Source: Streptomyces spectabilis (GTDB taxonomy: Bacteria; Actinomycetota; Actinomycetes; Streptomycetales; Streptomycetaceae). Taken from it: a stretch of DNA of 64,000 nt. Numbering within the stretch: the first letter of the stretch is position 1; every line of letters begins with the position of its first letter. Under the pieces are notes generated by a model. The model worked only from the letters and a program-made list of their open reading frames with translations, did not search any database and was not told the origin of the DNA. Positions 24,832 to 32,989 of this stretch are shown piece after piece. The translations under genes and the position numbers were made by a program. The stretch lies in contig NZ_CP023690.1 in the NCBI RefSeq assembly GCF_008704795.1, positions 4,784,501 through 4,848,500 of the forward strand, in the 5' to 3' direction.

Positions 24832-26433
24832 TCAGGTCAGGGCGACCAGCTCCCGGTACTCCGCGTTCCACAGGTCCTCGGTGCCGTCGGGGAGCAGCAG
24901 CACCCGGTCGGGCCGCAGCGCGTCGAGCGCGCCCTCGTCGTGGGTGACCATCACGATCGCCCCGGGGTACGTGCCCACGGCGGCGAGCACCTCGTCGCGC
25001 GAGGCCGGGTCGAGGTTGTTGGTCGGCTCGTCCAGGAGCAGCACGTTGGCGCCCGAGTGCACGAGCCCGGCGAGGGCGAGGCGGGTCTTCTCACCGCCGG
25101 AGAGCACGCCCGCGGGCTTGTCCGCGTCGTCGCCGCCGAACAGGAAGGAGCCGAGCACGCGCCGCACCTCCCCGTCGGTCAGGCCCGGCGCGGCCGCCGC
25201 CAGGTTCTCCCGGACGCTCGCCCCGGTGTCCAGGGTGTCGTGCTCCTGCGCGAAGTAGCCGAGCCGCAGGCCGTGCCCGTGCACCACGCGCCCGCCGTCG
25301 GGGCGCTCGCGGCCCGCGAGCAGCCGCAGCAGGGTGGTCTTCCCCGCCCCGTTGTAGCCGAGCACGACGAGTCTGCTGCCCCGGTCGACGGCGAGGTCGA
25401 CGCCCTTGAGCACGGCCAGGTCCCCGTACGACTTCTCCAGGCTCACGGCGCCCAGCGGCATGCGCCCGCACGGTGCGGGCTCGGGCAGCCGGATGCGGGC
25501 GACCTTCTCGCCCCGGCGCACGGGCTCCGTCCCGGCGAGCATGCGGTCGGCGCGCCGGGCCATGTTCTTGGCCGCGGTCGCGGTGGCGACGCGCGCCCGC
25601 ATCTTGTCGGCCTGGGTGCGCAGCGCGGTGGCCTTGCGCTCGGCGTTGGCGCGCTCGCGGGCACGGCGCCGGTCGGCGGCGGCGCGCTGGTCGAGGTAGG
25701 CGTGCCAGGTGGTGTTGTGCACGTCGAGGGCGGCACGGGCCGGGTCGAGGTGGAACACGCGGTTGACGACGGCGGCGAGCAGCGAGGTGTCGTGGCTGAT
25801 CAGCACGAAGCCTCCCGGGTACCCGCCCAGATAGCCCCGCAGCCACTCCACGGAGTCGCGGTCCAGGTGGTTCGTCGGCTCGTCGAGCAGCAGCACGTCG
25901 TGGCGCGCGAAGAGCACGCGGGCCAGCTCGACGCGGCGCCGCTGCCCGCCGGACAGCTCGCCGACGGGTCGCGCGAGCACGCGCTCGGGCAGCCCGAGGC
26001 CCGCCGCGACGCGGGCGGCCTCGGCCTCGGCCGCGTAGCCGCCGCGGGCCTGGAACGCGTCGTCCGCGCGGGTGTAAGCGGCGAGGGCCGCGCGCTCGGG
26101 CCCGGCGCCGGACGCCGTCGCGAGGGCCGCCCCGGCGGCCCGCAGCGCGCGTACCGCCCGGTCGAGGCCGCGCGCGGACAGAATCCGGTCGGTGACGGTG
26201 GCCGCGGGATCGGCGGCGGCCGGGTCCTGGGCGAGCACGCCGAGGGAACCGGTGCGCGTCACCGCGCCCGCGGCACACGGCACCTGCCCCGCGAGGGCCT
26301 TGAGAAGGGTGGTCTTGCCGGCGCCGTTGCGCCCGACGAGCCCGACGCGGTCACCGGGACCGACGTGGAAGGACACCCCGGACAGCAGGGTCCGGGCACC
26401 GACGCACAGATCGATGTCACGTACAGAGATCAA
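24832..26433 (-). CDS. ABC-F family ATPase (ribosome-associated, possible antibiotic resistance or translation factor)
   Basis: A 533-residue protein with two ABC domains and no membrane segments. Domain 1 has Walker A GRNGAGKT (34-41), LSGGQRRRVELA and LLLDEPTNHLD. The linker, about residues 240-310, is rich in Arg/Ala and is followed by domain 2 with GYNGAGKT, LSGGEKTRLALA and LLLDEPTNNLD. ABC-F proteins enter the ribosomal E site and either rescue stalled ribosomes or expel antibiotics. The start is TTG 26433 (ISVRDIDLCVGARTLLS), with GGAG about 9 nt upstream. The frame remains open to 26553 but is not ABC-F-like there. A 7-codon leader ORF and hairpin upstream suggest attenuation. Confidence 0.87.
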   Translation of the reverse strand: MISVRDIDLCVGARTLLSGVSFHVGPGDRVGLVGRNGAGKTTLLKALAGQVPCAAGAVTRTGSLGVLAQDPAAADPAATVTDRILSARGLDRAVRALRAAGAALATASGAGPERAALAAYTRADDAFQARGGYAAEAEAARVAAGLGLPERVLARPVGELSGGQRRRVELARVLFARHDVLLLDEPTNHLDRDSVEWLRGYLGGYPGGFVLISHDTSLLAAVVNRVFHLDPARAALDVHNTTWHAYLDQRAAADRRRARERANAERKATALRTQADKMRARVATATAAKNMARRADRMLAGTEPVRRGEKVARIRLPEPAPCGRMPLGAVSLEKSYGDLAVLKGVDLAVDRGSRLVVLGYNGAGKTTLLRLLAGRERPDGGRVVHGHGLRLGYFAQEHDTLDTGASVRENLAAAAPGLTDGEVRRVLGSFLFGGDDADKPAGVLSGGEKTRLALAGLVHSGANVLLLDEPTNNLDPASRDEVLAAVGTYPGAIVMVTHDEGALDALRPDRVLLLPDGTEDLWNAEYRELVALT

Positions 26434-26457
26434 GGGAATACGCTCCGCAGTAGCGAA

Positions 26458-26490
26458 AGGACACACGGGTGACGTGAAGGCGTGTGTCCT
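26458..26490 (-). promoter_or_regulatory. hairpin in the ABC-F 5' leader, candidate attenuator
   Basis: AGGACACACG (26458-26467) and CGTGTGTCCT (26481-26490) form a perfect 10-bp inverted repeat with a 13-nt loop, ending 24 nt before the TTG start. On the transcript it follows directly after the stop of the small leader ORF at 26493-26516. Confidence 0.5.
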
Positions 26491-26492
26491 GG

Positions 26493-26516
26493 CTAGGAGA
26501 TGCGGGGCGTCGACAT
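26493..26516 (-). CDS. possible 7-residue leader peptide of the ABC-F gene
   Basis: ATG TCG ACG CCC CGC ATC TCC TAG encodes MSTPRIS and ends 2 nt before the hairpin at 26458-26490. Leader peptides that stall under antibiotics control several ABC-F resistance genes by exposing the downstream gene. No strong ribosome-binding site is visible, so this remains a candidate. Confidence 0.3.
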   Translation of the reverse strand: MSTPRIS

Positions 26517-26607
26517 GGGTCCGAGGGTACGGCGACGGCCGGCGGGGCCGCACACGATTTTTCCCGGCCCCCGCACGCCGTCGTCCGGGGCTCGGCCGAG
26601 ATCATCC

Positions 26608-26629
26608 AGCCCGTCCGGCGTTTGAGGAC
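26608..26629 (+). repeat. dispersed 22-bp repeat, copy 1
   Basis: A 22-bp sequence containing GCCCGTCCGGCGTTTGAGGA is identical to 43660-43681. In both places it is intergenic and followed by a short GAGCGCG-like stretch. Sequences of this kind recur in Streptomyces intergenic regions. Confidence 0.75.
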
Positions 26630-26722
26630 AAGCGCGGTAGCGCGGTGCTGTGAGCCGGACCAGCGAGGGCGCTCAGGCCAGGACGCGGCGGCTGCCGCCC
26701 TGCGCGCCGGGGGCGGCCGGGG

Positions 26723-26728
26723 GATGAT
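26723..26728 (+). promoter_or_regulatory. possible leaderless promoter -10 hexamer of the HhH-GPD gene
   Basis: GATGAT is followed by 6 nt (CGGCCC) and the ATG at 26735. It is weaker than the TANNNT cases. Confidence 0.4.
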
Positions 26729-26734
26729 CGGCCC

Positions 26735-27328
26735 ATGGACAAGGACGTCACCCTGCACCTCGCCCAGGAGGCCGAGGCCGACGCGCTGCTGAGCCGCAGC
26801 CCGCTGGCCGCGCTCGTCGGGATGCTCCTGGACCAGCAGGTCCCCATGGAGTGGGCGTTCGCGGGCCCGTACACCATCGCGCGGCGGATGGGCGCGGACG
26901 ACCTCGACGCGCACGACATCGCCGCGTACGACCCCGAGGCGTTCGCCGCGCTCCTGGCCACGAAACCGGCCGTGCACCGGTACCCCGGCTCGATGGCCGG
27001 GCGCGTGCAGAAGCTGTGCCAGTACCTGGTCGAGCACTACGACGGGGACGCGGCCGGGATCTGGCGGGACGCGGGCAGCGGCAAGGAGCTGCTCGGCCGC
27101 CTCACAGAGCTGCCCGGCTTCGGCAAGCAGAAGGCCCAGATCTTCCTCGCCCTCCTCGGCAAGCAGCTCGGCGTCCGTCCCACGGGCTGGCGGGAGGCCG
27201 CGGGGTCCTACGGCGAGGCGAAGGTGTACCGCTCGGCGGCGGACATCACGGGCCCGGAGACGCTGCACAAGGTCCGCGCCTACAAGCAGGAGCAGAAGGC
27301 GGCGGCCAAGCGGGCCGCCTCGGCGTAG
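26735..27328 (+). CDS. HhH-GPD-type base-excision DNA repair protein
   Basis: A 197-residue member of the helix-hairpin-helix GPD glycosylase superfamily. The segment ALVGMLLDQQVPMEWAF (about residues 28-44) is the start of the fold. RLTELPGFGKQKAQIFLALL (about 126-145) is the helix-hairpin-helix that binds the DNA backbone. No iron-sulfur cluster cysteines are present. These enzymes flip and excise damaged bases; the particular lesion is unknown. The C terminus is Lys/Ala-rich (AYKQEQKAAAKRAASA). It is convergent with the HerA-like gene, 12 bp apart. It is probably leaderless. Confidence 0.82.
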   Translation: MDKDVTLHLAQEAEADALLSRSPLAALVGMLLDQQVPMEWAFAGPYTIARRMGADDLDAHDIAAYDPEAFAALLATKPAVHRYPGSMAGRVQKLCQYLVEHYDGDAAGIWRDAGSGKELLGRLTELPGFGKQKAQIFLALLGKQLGVRPTGWREAAGSYGEAKVYRSAADITGPETLHKVRAYKQEQKAAAKRAASA

Positions 27329-27340
27329 CCGCCCGGCCGG

Positions 27341-28975
27341 TCAGCGCCGCCGCCGGGCCGTCCCGAAGACCGAGCGGGAGATCTCCCGGCCCAGCTGCGT
27401 CCCCACGGACCGCAGGAGCGACTTGAACATGCCGCTGCCGACCACCTGCTCCACCACGGAACCACCGCCTCCGCCGCCGTCGCCCTTGCCCTTGGCGGCC
27501 TTGGGCGGCTCGGCGGCCGGAGCCTCGGCAGCGGCGGCCGCGGCCTCCCGCAGGCGTTCGTACGCCGAGTGGCGGTCCACCGCCTCCGCGTACCGGGAGT
27601 AGAGCCGGGAGTCCCGCACCGCCCGCTCCAGGTCCGCGGCGGGCACCGGGCCCATCAGGGACTGCGGCGCCCGCAGCCGCGTCGCCGCGACCGGCGTCGG
27701 CGCGCCCTTCTCGCTGAGCACGGTGACCACGGCCTCGCCGGTGCCGAGGCCGGTGAGGGTCTCCTCCAGGTCGTACGCGGACGTGGGGAAGGTCCGCACG
27801 GTCGCCTTGAGGGCCTTCTGGTCCTCGGGCGTGAAGGCGCGCAGCGCGTGCTGGACGCGGTTGCCGAGCTGGGCGAGCACGTCGGCGGGCACGTCCTTGG
27901 GCGTCTGGGTGACGAAGAAGACGCCGACCCCCTTGGAGCGGATGAGCCGCACGGTCTGGGTGATCGAGTCCAGGAACGCCTTGGACGCCCCGTTGAACAG
28001 CAGGTGCGCCTCGTCGAAGAAGAAGACGAGCTTGGGTCTGTCCAGGTCACCGACCTCCGGGAGGTCGTGGTACAGATCCGCGAGCAGCCACATCAGGAAC
28101 GTCGAGAAGAGCGCGGGCTTGTCCTGGACGGAGGGCAGCTCCAGGACCGACACCAGGCCCTGCCCGTCCCCGGCGACGCGCAGGAACTCGCTCGTGTCGA
28201 ACTCCGGCTCCCCGAAGAAGTCCCCCATCCCCTGCGCCTCGAACGTGGTGAGCGCCCGCAGGATGACCCCGGCGGTGGCCGTCGACAGGCCGCCGATGGT
28301 CTTCAGCTCCGGCTTGCCCTCGGCCGACGTGAGGAAGGTGACGACCGCCCGCAGGTCCTTGAGGTCGAGGAGTTCGAGGCCCTTCTGGTCGGCGTAGTGG
28401 AAGATCAGGCCGAGTGACTGCTCCTGGGTCTGGTTCAGCTGGAGGACCTTGGCCATCAGGAGCGGGCCGAAGCTGGTCACGGTGGCCCGCACGGGGATGC
28501 CCGTGCCGATGCCGCCGAGTGCGTAGAACTCACTGGTGAAGCCGCGCGGCGCCCAGTCCTGGCCGACCTCGCGGGCCCGCGAGGCGACCTTGTCGCCCGG
28601 CTCGCCGGGCGCGGAGACGCCCGAGACGTCGCCCTTGACGTCGGCGAGGAAGACCGGCACGCCCTGCGCGGCCAGCTGCTCGGCGACGAGCTGCAGCGTC
28701 TTGGTCTTGCCGGTGCCGGTCGCCCCGGCGACGAGCCCGTGCCGGTTGAGCATCGCCAGCGGAATGCGCACCTGCGCGTCCGCGTGGCACCCGCCCTCCC
28801 ACAGGACGGCACCGAGGTCGAGCGCGGGCCCTTGGAACGCGTACCCGGCGGCGATCTCCGTGACCTCGGCGGGCGCCCCGGTGTCGGCCGCGGCGCCCGG
28901 CGACGCACCGGCCGCGGACTCGTTCGGGCGGTTTCCGCCATCGGGTGTGGACGGCGTCGGCTGGCTGTCGCTCAC
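27341..28975 (-). CDS. HerA-like/DUF853 P-loop ATPase
   Basis: A 544-residue P-loop NTPase of the HerA/FtsK-like class. Walker A is GATGTGKTKT (about residues 84-93), Walker B KLVFFFDEAHLLF (about 310-322), and FFVTQTPKDVPADVLAQLGN (about 345-364) holds the sensor region. Members are hexameric DNA translocases or of unknown role. A Ser/Pro-rich N-terminal tail precedes the ATPase, and a Gly/Lys-rich linker (GKGDGGGGGGSVVEQVV, about 500-516) precedes the basic C terminus. GTG 28975 (SDSQPTPSTPDG) is chosen because an AGGG site lies upstream; the frame extends to 29434 as shadow. A nuclease partner (NurA) is not seen. Confidence 0.8.
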   Translation of the reverse strand: MSDSQPTPSTPDGGNRPNESAAGASPGAAADTGAPAEVTEIAAGYAFQGPALDLGAVLWEGGCHADAQVRIPLAMLNRHGLVAGATGTGKTKTLQLVAEQLAAQGVPVFLADVKGDVSGVSAPGEPGDKVASRAREVGQDWAPRGFTSEFYALGGIGTGIPVRATVTSFGPLLMAKVLQLNQTQEQSLGLIFHYADQKGLELLDLKDLRAVVTFLTSAEGKPELKTIGGLSTATAGVILRALTTFEAQGMGDFFGEPEFDTSEFLRVAGDGQGLVSVLELPSVQDKPALFSTFLMWLLADLYHDLPEVGDLDRPKLVFFFDEAHLLFNGASKAFLDSITQTVRLIRSKGVGVFFVTQTPKDVPADVLAQLGNRVQHALRAFTPEDQKALKATVRTFPTSAYDLEETLTGLGTGEAVVTVLSEKGAPTPVAATRLRAPQSLMGPVPAADLERAVRDSRLYSRYAEAVDRHSAYERLREAAAAAAEAPAAEPPKAAKGKGDGGGGGGSVVEQVVGSGMFKSLLRSVGTQLGREISRSVFGTARRRR

Positions 28976-29083
28976 TTCGCACCCTGCTCCCGACTGGAGA
29001 GTTCCCGCTTTGCCCTGCTTTCTGGCGGCATTTCCCAGGGTCGCACTCGGCCGCCATGGCTGCGCCCGGAGAGCCTTGACCGG

Positions 29084-29089
29084 TAGGCT
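29084..29089 (+). promoter_or_regulatory. leaderless promoter -10 hexamer of the VapB-like gene
   Basis: TAGGCT is followed by 6 nt and the GTG at 29096. Confidence 0.6.
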
Positions 29090-29095
29090 TTCCGT

Positions 29096-29392
29096 GTGAT
29101 CTTCAAGCGCATCGGAAACGGCCGGCCGTACCCCGACCACGGCCGGGAAAGCACCCGGCAGTGGGCGGACGTCGCGCCGCGCCCGGTCCGCCTCGATCAG
29201 CTCGTGACGACCAAGGGCCAGCTCGACCTGGAGACCCTGCTCGCCGAGGACTCCACGTTCTACGGCGACCTCTTCGCCCACGTGGTCAAGTGGCAGGGCG
29301 ACCTGTATCTGGAGGACGGTCTGCACCGCGCGGTCCGCGCCGCGCTCCAGCAGCGCCAGGTCCTGCACGCCCGCGTCCTCGAACTGGGCTGA
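29096..29392 (+). CDS. conserved small actinobacterial protein, VapB-antitoxin-like annotation
   Basis: A 98-residue soluble protein starting IFKRIGNGRPYPDH. The middle (VTTKGQLDLETLLAEDSTFY, residues 37-56) and the end (LEDGLHRAVRAALQQRQVLH) are strongly conserved among Streptomyces in my memory, where databases often label it a VapB-type antitoxin. I see no PIN-domain toxin gene next to it, so a toxin-antitoxin role is doubtful. The GTG start sits 6 nt after TAGGCT, so it is leaderless. It is divergent from the HerA-like gene across 120 bp. Confidence 0.6.
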   Translation: MIFKRIGNGRPYPDHGRESTRQWADVAPRPVRLDQLVTTKGQLDLETLLAEDSTFYGDLFAHVVKWQGDLYLEDGLHRAVRAALQQRQVLHARVLELG

Positions 29393-29501
29393 CGCCACCC
29401 CGGGCGACCCCCGCGACGGGGCCCAATTCCGCATTGGCCCTTTCGGGTTGGACTGCGCGCCGGGTAATGATCATTTAGTAGGCATCGCGCCCCGTCGGCA
29501 C

Positions 29502-29507
29502 TACGCT
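29502..29507 (+). promoter_or_regulatory. leaderless promoter -10 hexamer of the LytR_C gene
   Basis: TACGCT is followed by 6 nt (GCGCCC) and the ATG at 29514. Confidence 0.6.
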
Positions 29508-29513
29508 GCGCCC

Positions 29514-30164
29514 ATGAGCATGCTCACTCCCCCCGGCATGGGCGGCAAGTACCGCATCACGGGGGACAAATATCCGCGAATGCGCCGCCCGAGCGGCCGC
29601 CGCAGGATCGTGCTCGCGGCCGTCGCGGCCCTCGCCGCGTTCGGCCTGATCGGCTGGGGCACCCTGCAGCTCATCGACGTCTTCACGGGCGGCGACGAGG
29701 CGTCCGCGGCCGGCGGCAAGGACTGCGCGAAGCGGCCGGAGCGCAAGAGCGCGGCGAAGAAGGCCGCGCCGCTGCCCGAGCCCCGCCGGATCACCGTGAA
29801 CGTCTTCAACGCCACGCCCCGCGAGGGCCTCGCCAAGAAGACCGCCGACGCCCTGAAGAAGCGCGGCTTCGCCGTCGCCAAGTTCGACAACGCGACGAAG
29901 ACGTACGACAAGAAGGTCAAGGGCCCCGGGATAGTGCTCGGCCCCCGCTCCGCCCTGGACACCGCACTGCCGGTGCTCGCCACCCAGCTCACGGGTGCCG
30001 AGAAGCGCACCGACGGCCGCAAGGGCGACACGGTCGACCTGATCCTCGGCGCCGGGTTCAAGGGCCTGACACAGGAGAAGGACGCCGCCAAGGCCCTGGC
30101 GGCACTCGCCAAGCCCTCACCGGCGCCCTCCGGGCCGTCGTCGGACGACGGCAGGAACTGCTGA
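29514..30164 (+). CDS. membrane-anchored LytR_C domain protein
   Basis: A 216-residue protein with a basic cytoplasmic N terminus, one membrane helix (about residues 32-55, VLAAVAALAAFGLIGWGTLQ) and an extracytoplasmic LytR_C-type domain (about 90-185, starting ITVNVFNATPREGLAKKTAD and ending VDLILGAGFKGL). A Lys/Pro linker separates the two. LytR_C domains occur at the C terminus of cell-wall-polymer ligases, but here no catalytic LCP domain is present, so it may be a binding or accessory factor at the envelope. The start is fixed by the 6-nt spacing from TACGCT. It converges on upp with 33 bp between the stops. Confidence 0.8.
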   Translation: MSMLTPPGMGGKYRITGDKYPRMRRPSGRRRIVLAAVAALAAFGLIGWGTLQLIDVFTGGDEASAAGGKDCAKRPERKSAAKKAAPLPEPRRITVNVFNATPREGLAKKTADALKKRGFAVAKFDNATKTYDKKVKGPGIVLGPRSALDTALPVLATQLTGAEKRTDGRKGDTVDLILGAGFKGLTQEKDAAKALAALAKPSPAPSGPSSDDGRNC

Positions 30165-30197
30165 GCGCACACCGCCGCGCGGCGGTACGGCGACCTG

Positions 30198-30833
30198 TTA
30201 CTCGGCCGTCCCGTACATCCGGTCCCCGGCGTCGCCGAGGCCCGGCACGATGTACCCGCTGTCGTTCAGGTGCTCGTCCACCGCGGCCGTGACCACGGTC
30301 ACCGGCGTCCCGGCCAGCTCCCGCTCCATGACCTCGACGCCCTCCGGGGCGGCGAGCAGCACCACGGCCGTCACGTCGTCCGCGCCGCGCTTGATCAGCT
30401 CCTGGATCGCCGCGACCAGCGTGCCGCCGGTGGCGAGCATCGGGTCGAGGACGTACACCTGGCGCCCTGACAGGTCCTCCGGCATGCGGGTCGCGTACGT
30501 GGACGCCTGGAGCGTCTCCTCGTTGCGGATCATGCCGAGGAAGCCGACCTCGGCGGTGGGCAGCAGGCGCACCATGCCGTCGAGCATGCCGAGCCCGGCG
30601 CGCAGGATCGGCACCACCAGGGGACGCGGGTGCGACAGCTTCACGCCGGTCGTCGAGACGACCGGGGTCTCGATGTCGACCTGCTCGGTGCGCACGTCCC
30701 GGGTGGCCTCGTACGCGAGCAGGGTGACCAGCTCGTCGGCCAGGCGCCGGAAGGTCGGGGAGTCGGTGCGCTTGTCGCGCAGCGTGGTGAGTTTGTGCGC
30801 CACCAGCGGGTGGTCGACGACATGGATCCGCAT
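30198..30833 (-). CDS. upp: uracil phosphoribosyltransferase
   Basis: A pyrimidine salvage enzyme: uracil plus PRPP gives UMP. The 211-residue length is normal. The PRPP-binding motif [14 protein letters not shown] (about residues 125-138) and the uracil-binding C terminus [22 protein letters not shown] (residues 187-208) are intact, as is the flexible loop region [17 protein letters not shown] (68-84). No Shine-Dalgarno sequence is present. TACTGT lies 6 nt before the ATG, so the mRNA should be leaderless. Confidence 0.96.
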   Translation of the reverse strand: MRIHVVDHPLVAHKLTTLRDKRTDSPTFRRLADELVTLLAYEATRDVRTEQVDIETPVVSTTGVKLSHPRPLVVPILRAGLGMLDGMVRLLPTAEVGFLGMIRNEETLQASTYATRMPEDLSGRQVYVLDPMLATGGTLVAAIQELIKRGADDVTAVVLLAAPEGVEVMERELAGTPVTVVTAAVDEHLNDSGYIVPGLGDAGDRMYGTAE

Positions 30834-30839
30834 TGTTCA

Positions 30840-30845
30840 ACAGTA
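30840..30845 (-). promoter_or_regulatory. leaderless promoter -10 hexamer of upp
   Basis: TACTGT on the minus strand, then TGAACA, then the ATG at 30833. Confidence 0.6.
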
Positions 30846-30973
30846 ACCGGGCGAAGCGCCCCCTCCGTCCCCCGCGGGCCCCACCTGCCTTCTCGGGCCC
30901 TGTCCGTCCCTCCGTTGGCATCAACCGCGCCCGTCGGGGGAAGGTGGTCGTACGAACTGGGGTGGTGGTGTCG

Positions 30974-31141
30974 ATGCCCGACCGGGAACAGCGCGAGACC
31001 GACGCCGAGCGCCGACGGCGCCGCGCCCAGTTCCTGCACGAGCTGGCCGAGGCCCGCGAGCTGCGGGAGCGGGTGACGCCGCGCCGCGCACGGGCGGCCC
31101 GACTGCGACAGGCGATGCGCATGCGCACGTTCCGCTGGTAG
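30974..31141 (+). CDS. small highly basic hypothetical protein
   Basis: A 55-residue protein, MPDREQRETDAERRRRRAQF and onward, with about 20 Arg residues and a predicted single amphipathic helix. The ends are uncertain, because GTG codons at 30965 and 30968 are in frame just upstream (VVSMPDRE). The Arg-rich composition could bind nucleic acid. It lies between upp and the tadA-associated gene on the opposite strand to upp. Coding is supported by strong third-position G/C bias and the low chance of the clean Arg/Glu helix arising at random, but no homologue is recognised. Confidence 0.5.
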   Translation: MPDREQRETDAERRRRRAQFLHELAEARELRERVTPRRARAARLRQAMRMRTFRW

Positions 31142-31332
31142 CCGCCGGGGGCCGCGGCACCGAAACGGCGTGTGATTCGCAACGCGACGCGGACACAGCG
31201 GCCGGAAGACCTCTCCTGTAGCCGTTGTTTCTGCCACGATTCCGAGTGGGCGGGGCTCGGCACCGCATTCCCGCCCCCGACATCCGCCGGGGGGATCCCC
31301 AACCGGCGCCTATGAACAGTGGGAGAGTCACG

Positions 31333-31878
31333 GTGTACTTCGCCGCACTGCTCGCGCGCACCGAAGACGGGTGGGAAGCGAGCGACACGGAGCTCGACGA
31401 TGTGGAGACCCTGTCGGATCTGACCGACCTGGCCCGTGAGGCCGCCGCCGAGGCGGGCGGGGCCGACGACGAAACAGTGCTCGTCTTCATCGAGCAGGAA
31501 GACGCGTGGTTCGGCGTCGTCCGCGTGGACGGCGAGGACGACCCGCGCATCTACGTCTCGGACGCGGCCGCCGCCGCCCGCAGCGCCTACGGCGAGATCC
31601 TGCTCACCGACGAGATGCTGGGGCGCGATCCGGACGACGGCGCGGACGACCTGGACGCGCTCGACCTCGACGGCACGGAGGACGGCGAGGACACGTCCGG
31701 CGACGACGAGGCGGAGGGCGGGATCGAGGCCGTGCCCTCGGGACCGCTCGGGGACCGGGAGATCCTGAGCGACCTCGGCGTCCCGGAGAAGGAGCTGCTC
31801 GCCCTGGAGAGCGGCGACGCCCTCAACGAGATCGCCGACGTCCTGGGCGCCGCGGAGGTGCTCGAAGCGGTCCGCTGA
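31333..31878 (+). CDS. tRNA adenosine deaminase-associated protein
   Basis: A 181-residue acidic protein (about a quarter Asp/Glu) starting VYFAALLARTEDGWEASDTE, always found immediately before tadA in actinobacteria in my knowledge. Residues 1-85 are compact; 100-140 are an Asp/Gly-rich disordered stretch; and the C terminus (DREILSDLGVPEKELLALES) is helical. GTG 31333 has GGGAG 5-11 nt upstream and is preferred to the ATG at 31312. It ends 45 nt before tadA. Its biochemical role is not known; partnership with TadA is inferred from constant proximity. Confidence 0.8.
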   Translation: MYFAALLARTEDGWEASDTELDDVETLSDLTDLAREAAAEAGGADDETVLVFIEQEDAWFGVVRVDGEDDPRIYVSDAAAAARSAYGEILLTDEMLGRDPDDGADDLDALDLDGTEDGEDTSGDDEAEGGIEAVPSGPLGDREILSDLGVPEKELLALESGDALNEIADVLGAAEVLEAVR

Positions 31879-31910
31879 CCACGTCCGCGCGACTCGGCCC
31901 GCGTGATCCG

Positions 31911-31916
31911 TAAGGT
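31911..31916 (+). promoter_or_regulatory. possible leaderless promoter -10 hexamer of tadA
   Basis: TAAGGT is followed by 7 nt and then the GTG at 31924; no Shine-Dalgarno sequence is present. Confidence 0.45.
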
Positions 31917-31923
31917 TCGTCGT

Positions 31924-32412
31924 GTGGCCCCTCGTGTGAACCCTCTCCCCGATCCCGTACGGGACCGCTGGCAGGTGCCGATGCGGCTCGCCCTGGACGA
32001 GGCCGCACTGGCCGTCCGGGGCGGCGACGTGCCCGTCGGCGCCGTCGTCCTCGCCCCGGACGGCGAGACGGTGCTCGCGCGCGCCCACAACGAGCGCGAG
32101 GCGGCCGGCGACCCCACCGCGCACGCCGAGGTCCTCGCGCTGCGCCGGGCCGCCGCCGCGCTCGGCTCCTGGCGGCTGCCCGGCTGCACCCTCGTCGTCA
32201 CCCTGGAGCCGTGCGTGATGTGCGCGGGCGCGCTCGTGCAGTCCCGCGTGGACCGGGTCGTGTACGGCGCCCGCGACGAGAAGGCGGGCGCCGCGGGCTC
32301 CCTGTGGGACCTCGTGCGCGACCGACGGCTCAACCACCGCCCCGAGGTCGTCGAGGGCGTCCTCGCCGACGACTGCGCGACGCTGCTCACCGCCTTCTTC
32401 CGGGGGCGGTGA
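31924..32412 (+). CDS. tadA: tRNA-specific adenosine deaminase TadA
   Basis: Converts A34 to inosine in tRNA-Arg(ACG); that substrate tRNA is encoded in this window at 48631-48703. The 162-residue protein has the deaminase zinc site: His and catalytic Glu in DPTAHAEVLAL (about residues 58-68) and PCVMC (about 96-100) in the LEPCVMCAG motif. The C terminus DEKAGAAGSLWDLVRDRRLNH is typical of TadA. GTG 31924 is chosen for its 7-nt distance from TAAGGT and because VNPLPDPVRDRW precedes the domain. It lies just before tRNA-Ser(CGA). Confidence 0.94.
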   Translation: MAPRVNPLPDPVRDRWQVPMRLALDEAALAVRGGDVPVGAVVLAPDGETVLARAHNEREAAGDPTAHAEVLALRRAAAALGSWRLPGCTLVVTLEPCVMCAGALVQSRVDRVVYGARDEKAGAAGSLWDLVRDRRLNHRPEVVEGVLADDCATLLTAFFRGR

Positions 32413-32514
32413 CGGGCCTTTTCCGGGTCCTCTCCACGCCCTTTCCGGGCCCGGCGGCGGTCTGGCCGGGAACGGATTTCAGCGCAGGGCCCACCTTGGG
32501 CTAGGATCTCTCTC

Positions 32515-32599
32515 GGTAGCGTGTCCGAGCGGCCGAAGGAGCTCGCCTCGAAAGCGAGTGTGGCGCAAGTCACCGAGGGTTCAAATCCCTCCGCTACCG
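32515..32599 (+). tRNA. tRNA-Ser(CGA)
   Basis: Class II tRNA: acceptor GGTAGCG/CGCTACC, anticodon stem CTCGC/GCGAG with loop CTCGAAA (CGA), a long variable arm, T loop TTCAAAT and discriminator G. CCA is not encoded (CTC follows). Confidence 0.95.
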
Positions 32600-32608
32600 C
32601 TCTTCAGC

Positions 32609-32642
32609 ACGAAGGGCCCCGTCCTCAGGACGGGGCCCTTCG
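32609..32642 (+). terminator. terminator after tRNA-Ser(CGA)
   Basis: Near-perfect 15-bp stem: CGAAGGGGCCC-like arms at 32610-32625 and 32627-32642, followed by CGTTTCG, starting 10 nt past the tRNA. Confidence 0.8.
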
Positions 32643-32989
32643 TCGTTTCGCCGTTTAGGCCGGGGGGAGCGGCATCGGGGGGACAGCCGCTCCCCCCGAT
32701 GAGGACCGGCGCTCTCAAGTCCGTGCCGCCACCGGGGGAGAGGACGGCACGGACCCCGCAGTGGAGGCCGGTTCGGGCCCGTGGATTCCTGCCAGATCCC
32801 GCGGGCCCACGTCCATACTCCGCCGGACACCACCGGAACACCGCAGGCCAATGGCCCCTGAGCGGGGGTCATTGGTCCTTAAAAACCAGGTGAGTTAGCG
32901 CCACGTTAGACTCGCCCGGCAACAGGCGGCAGCGGCTAGGACAGAGGGCGACGGGGGCGTGGGATGAGCGAGCACGGGGAGGGCACCGC
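32643..32989. other. 347-bp non-coding stretch before the 59-aa membrane protein
   Basis: It contains a second hairpin (GGGGGGAGCGGC around 32662 with GCCGCTCCCCCC around 32688). It then contains the promoter area of the next gene (TTAGACT around 32905, TAGGAC at 32936-32941). A tiny ATG ORF, MSEHGEGTA (32964-32993), ends on the GTGA of the next start and may couple translation. Longer frames here are not convincing. Confidence 0.4.

Noticed and set aside
26417..27268. 283-codon minus-strand frame opposite the HhH-GPD gene
   Set aside because: Shadow of a glycosylase gene with clear motifs; it also covers the ABC-F leader.
29096..29392. Active VapBC toxin-antitoxin locus
   Set aside because: Only the VapB-like protein is present; neither neighbour has a PIN domain, so a toxin partner is not supported here.
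32581..32841. 86-codon minus-strand frame between tRNA-Ser and the 59-aa membrane protein
   Set aside because: It covers the tRNA terminator and the hairpin and has no recognised similarity or ribosome site.
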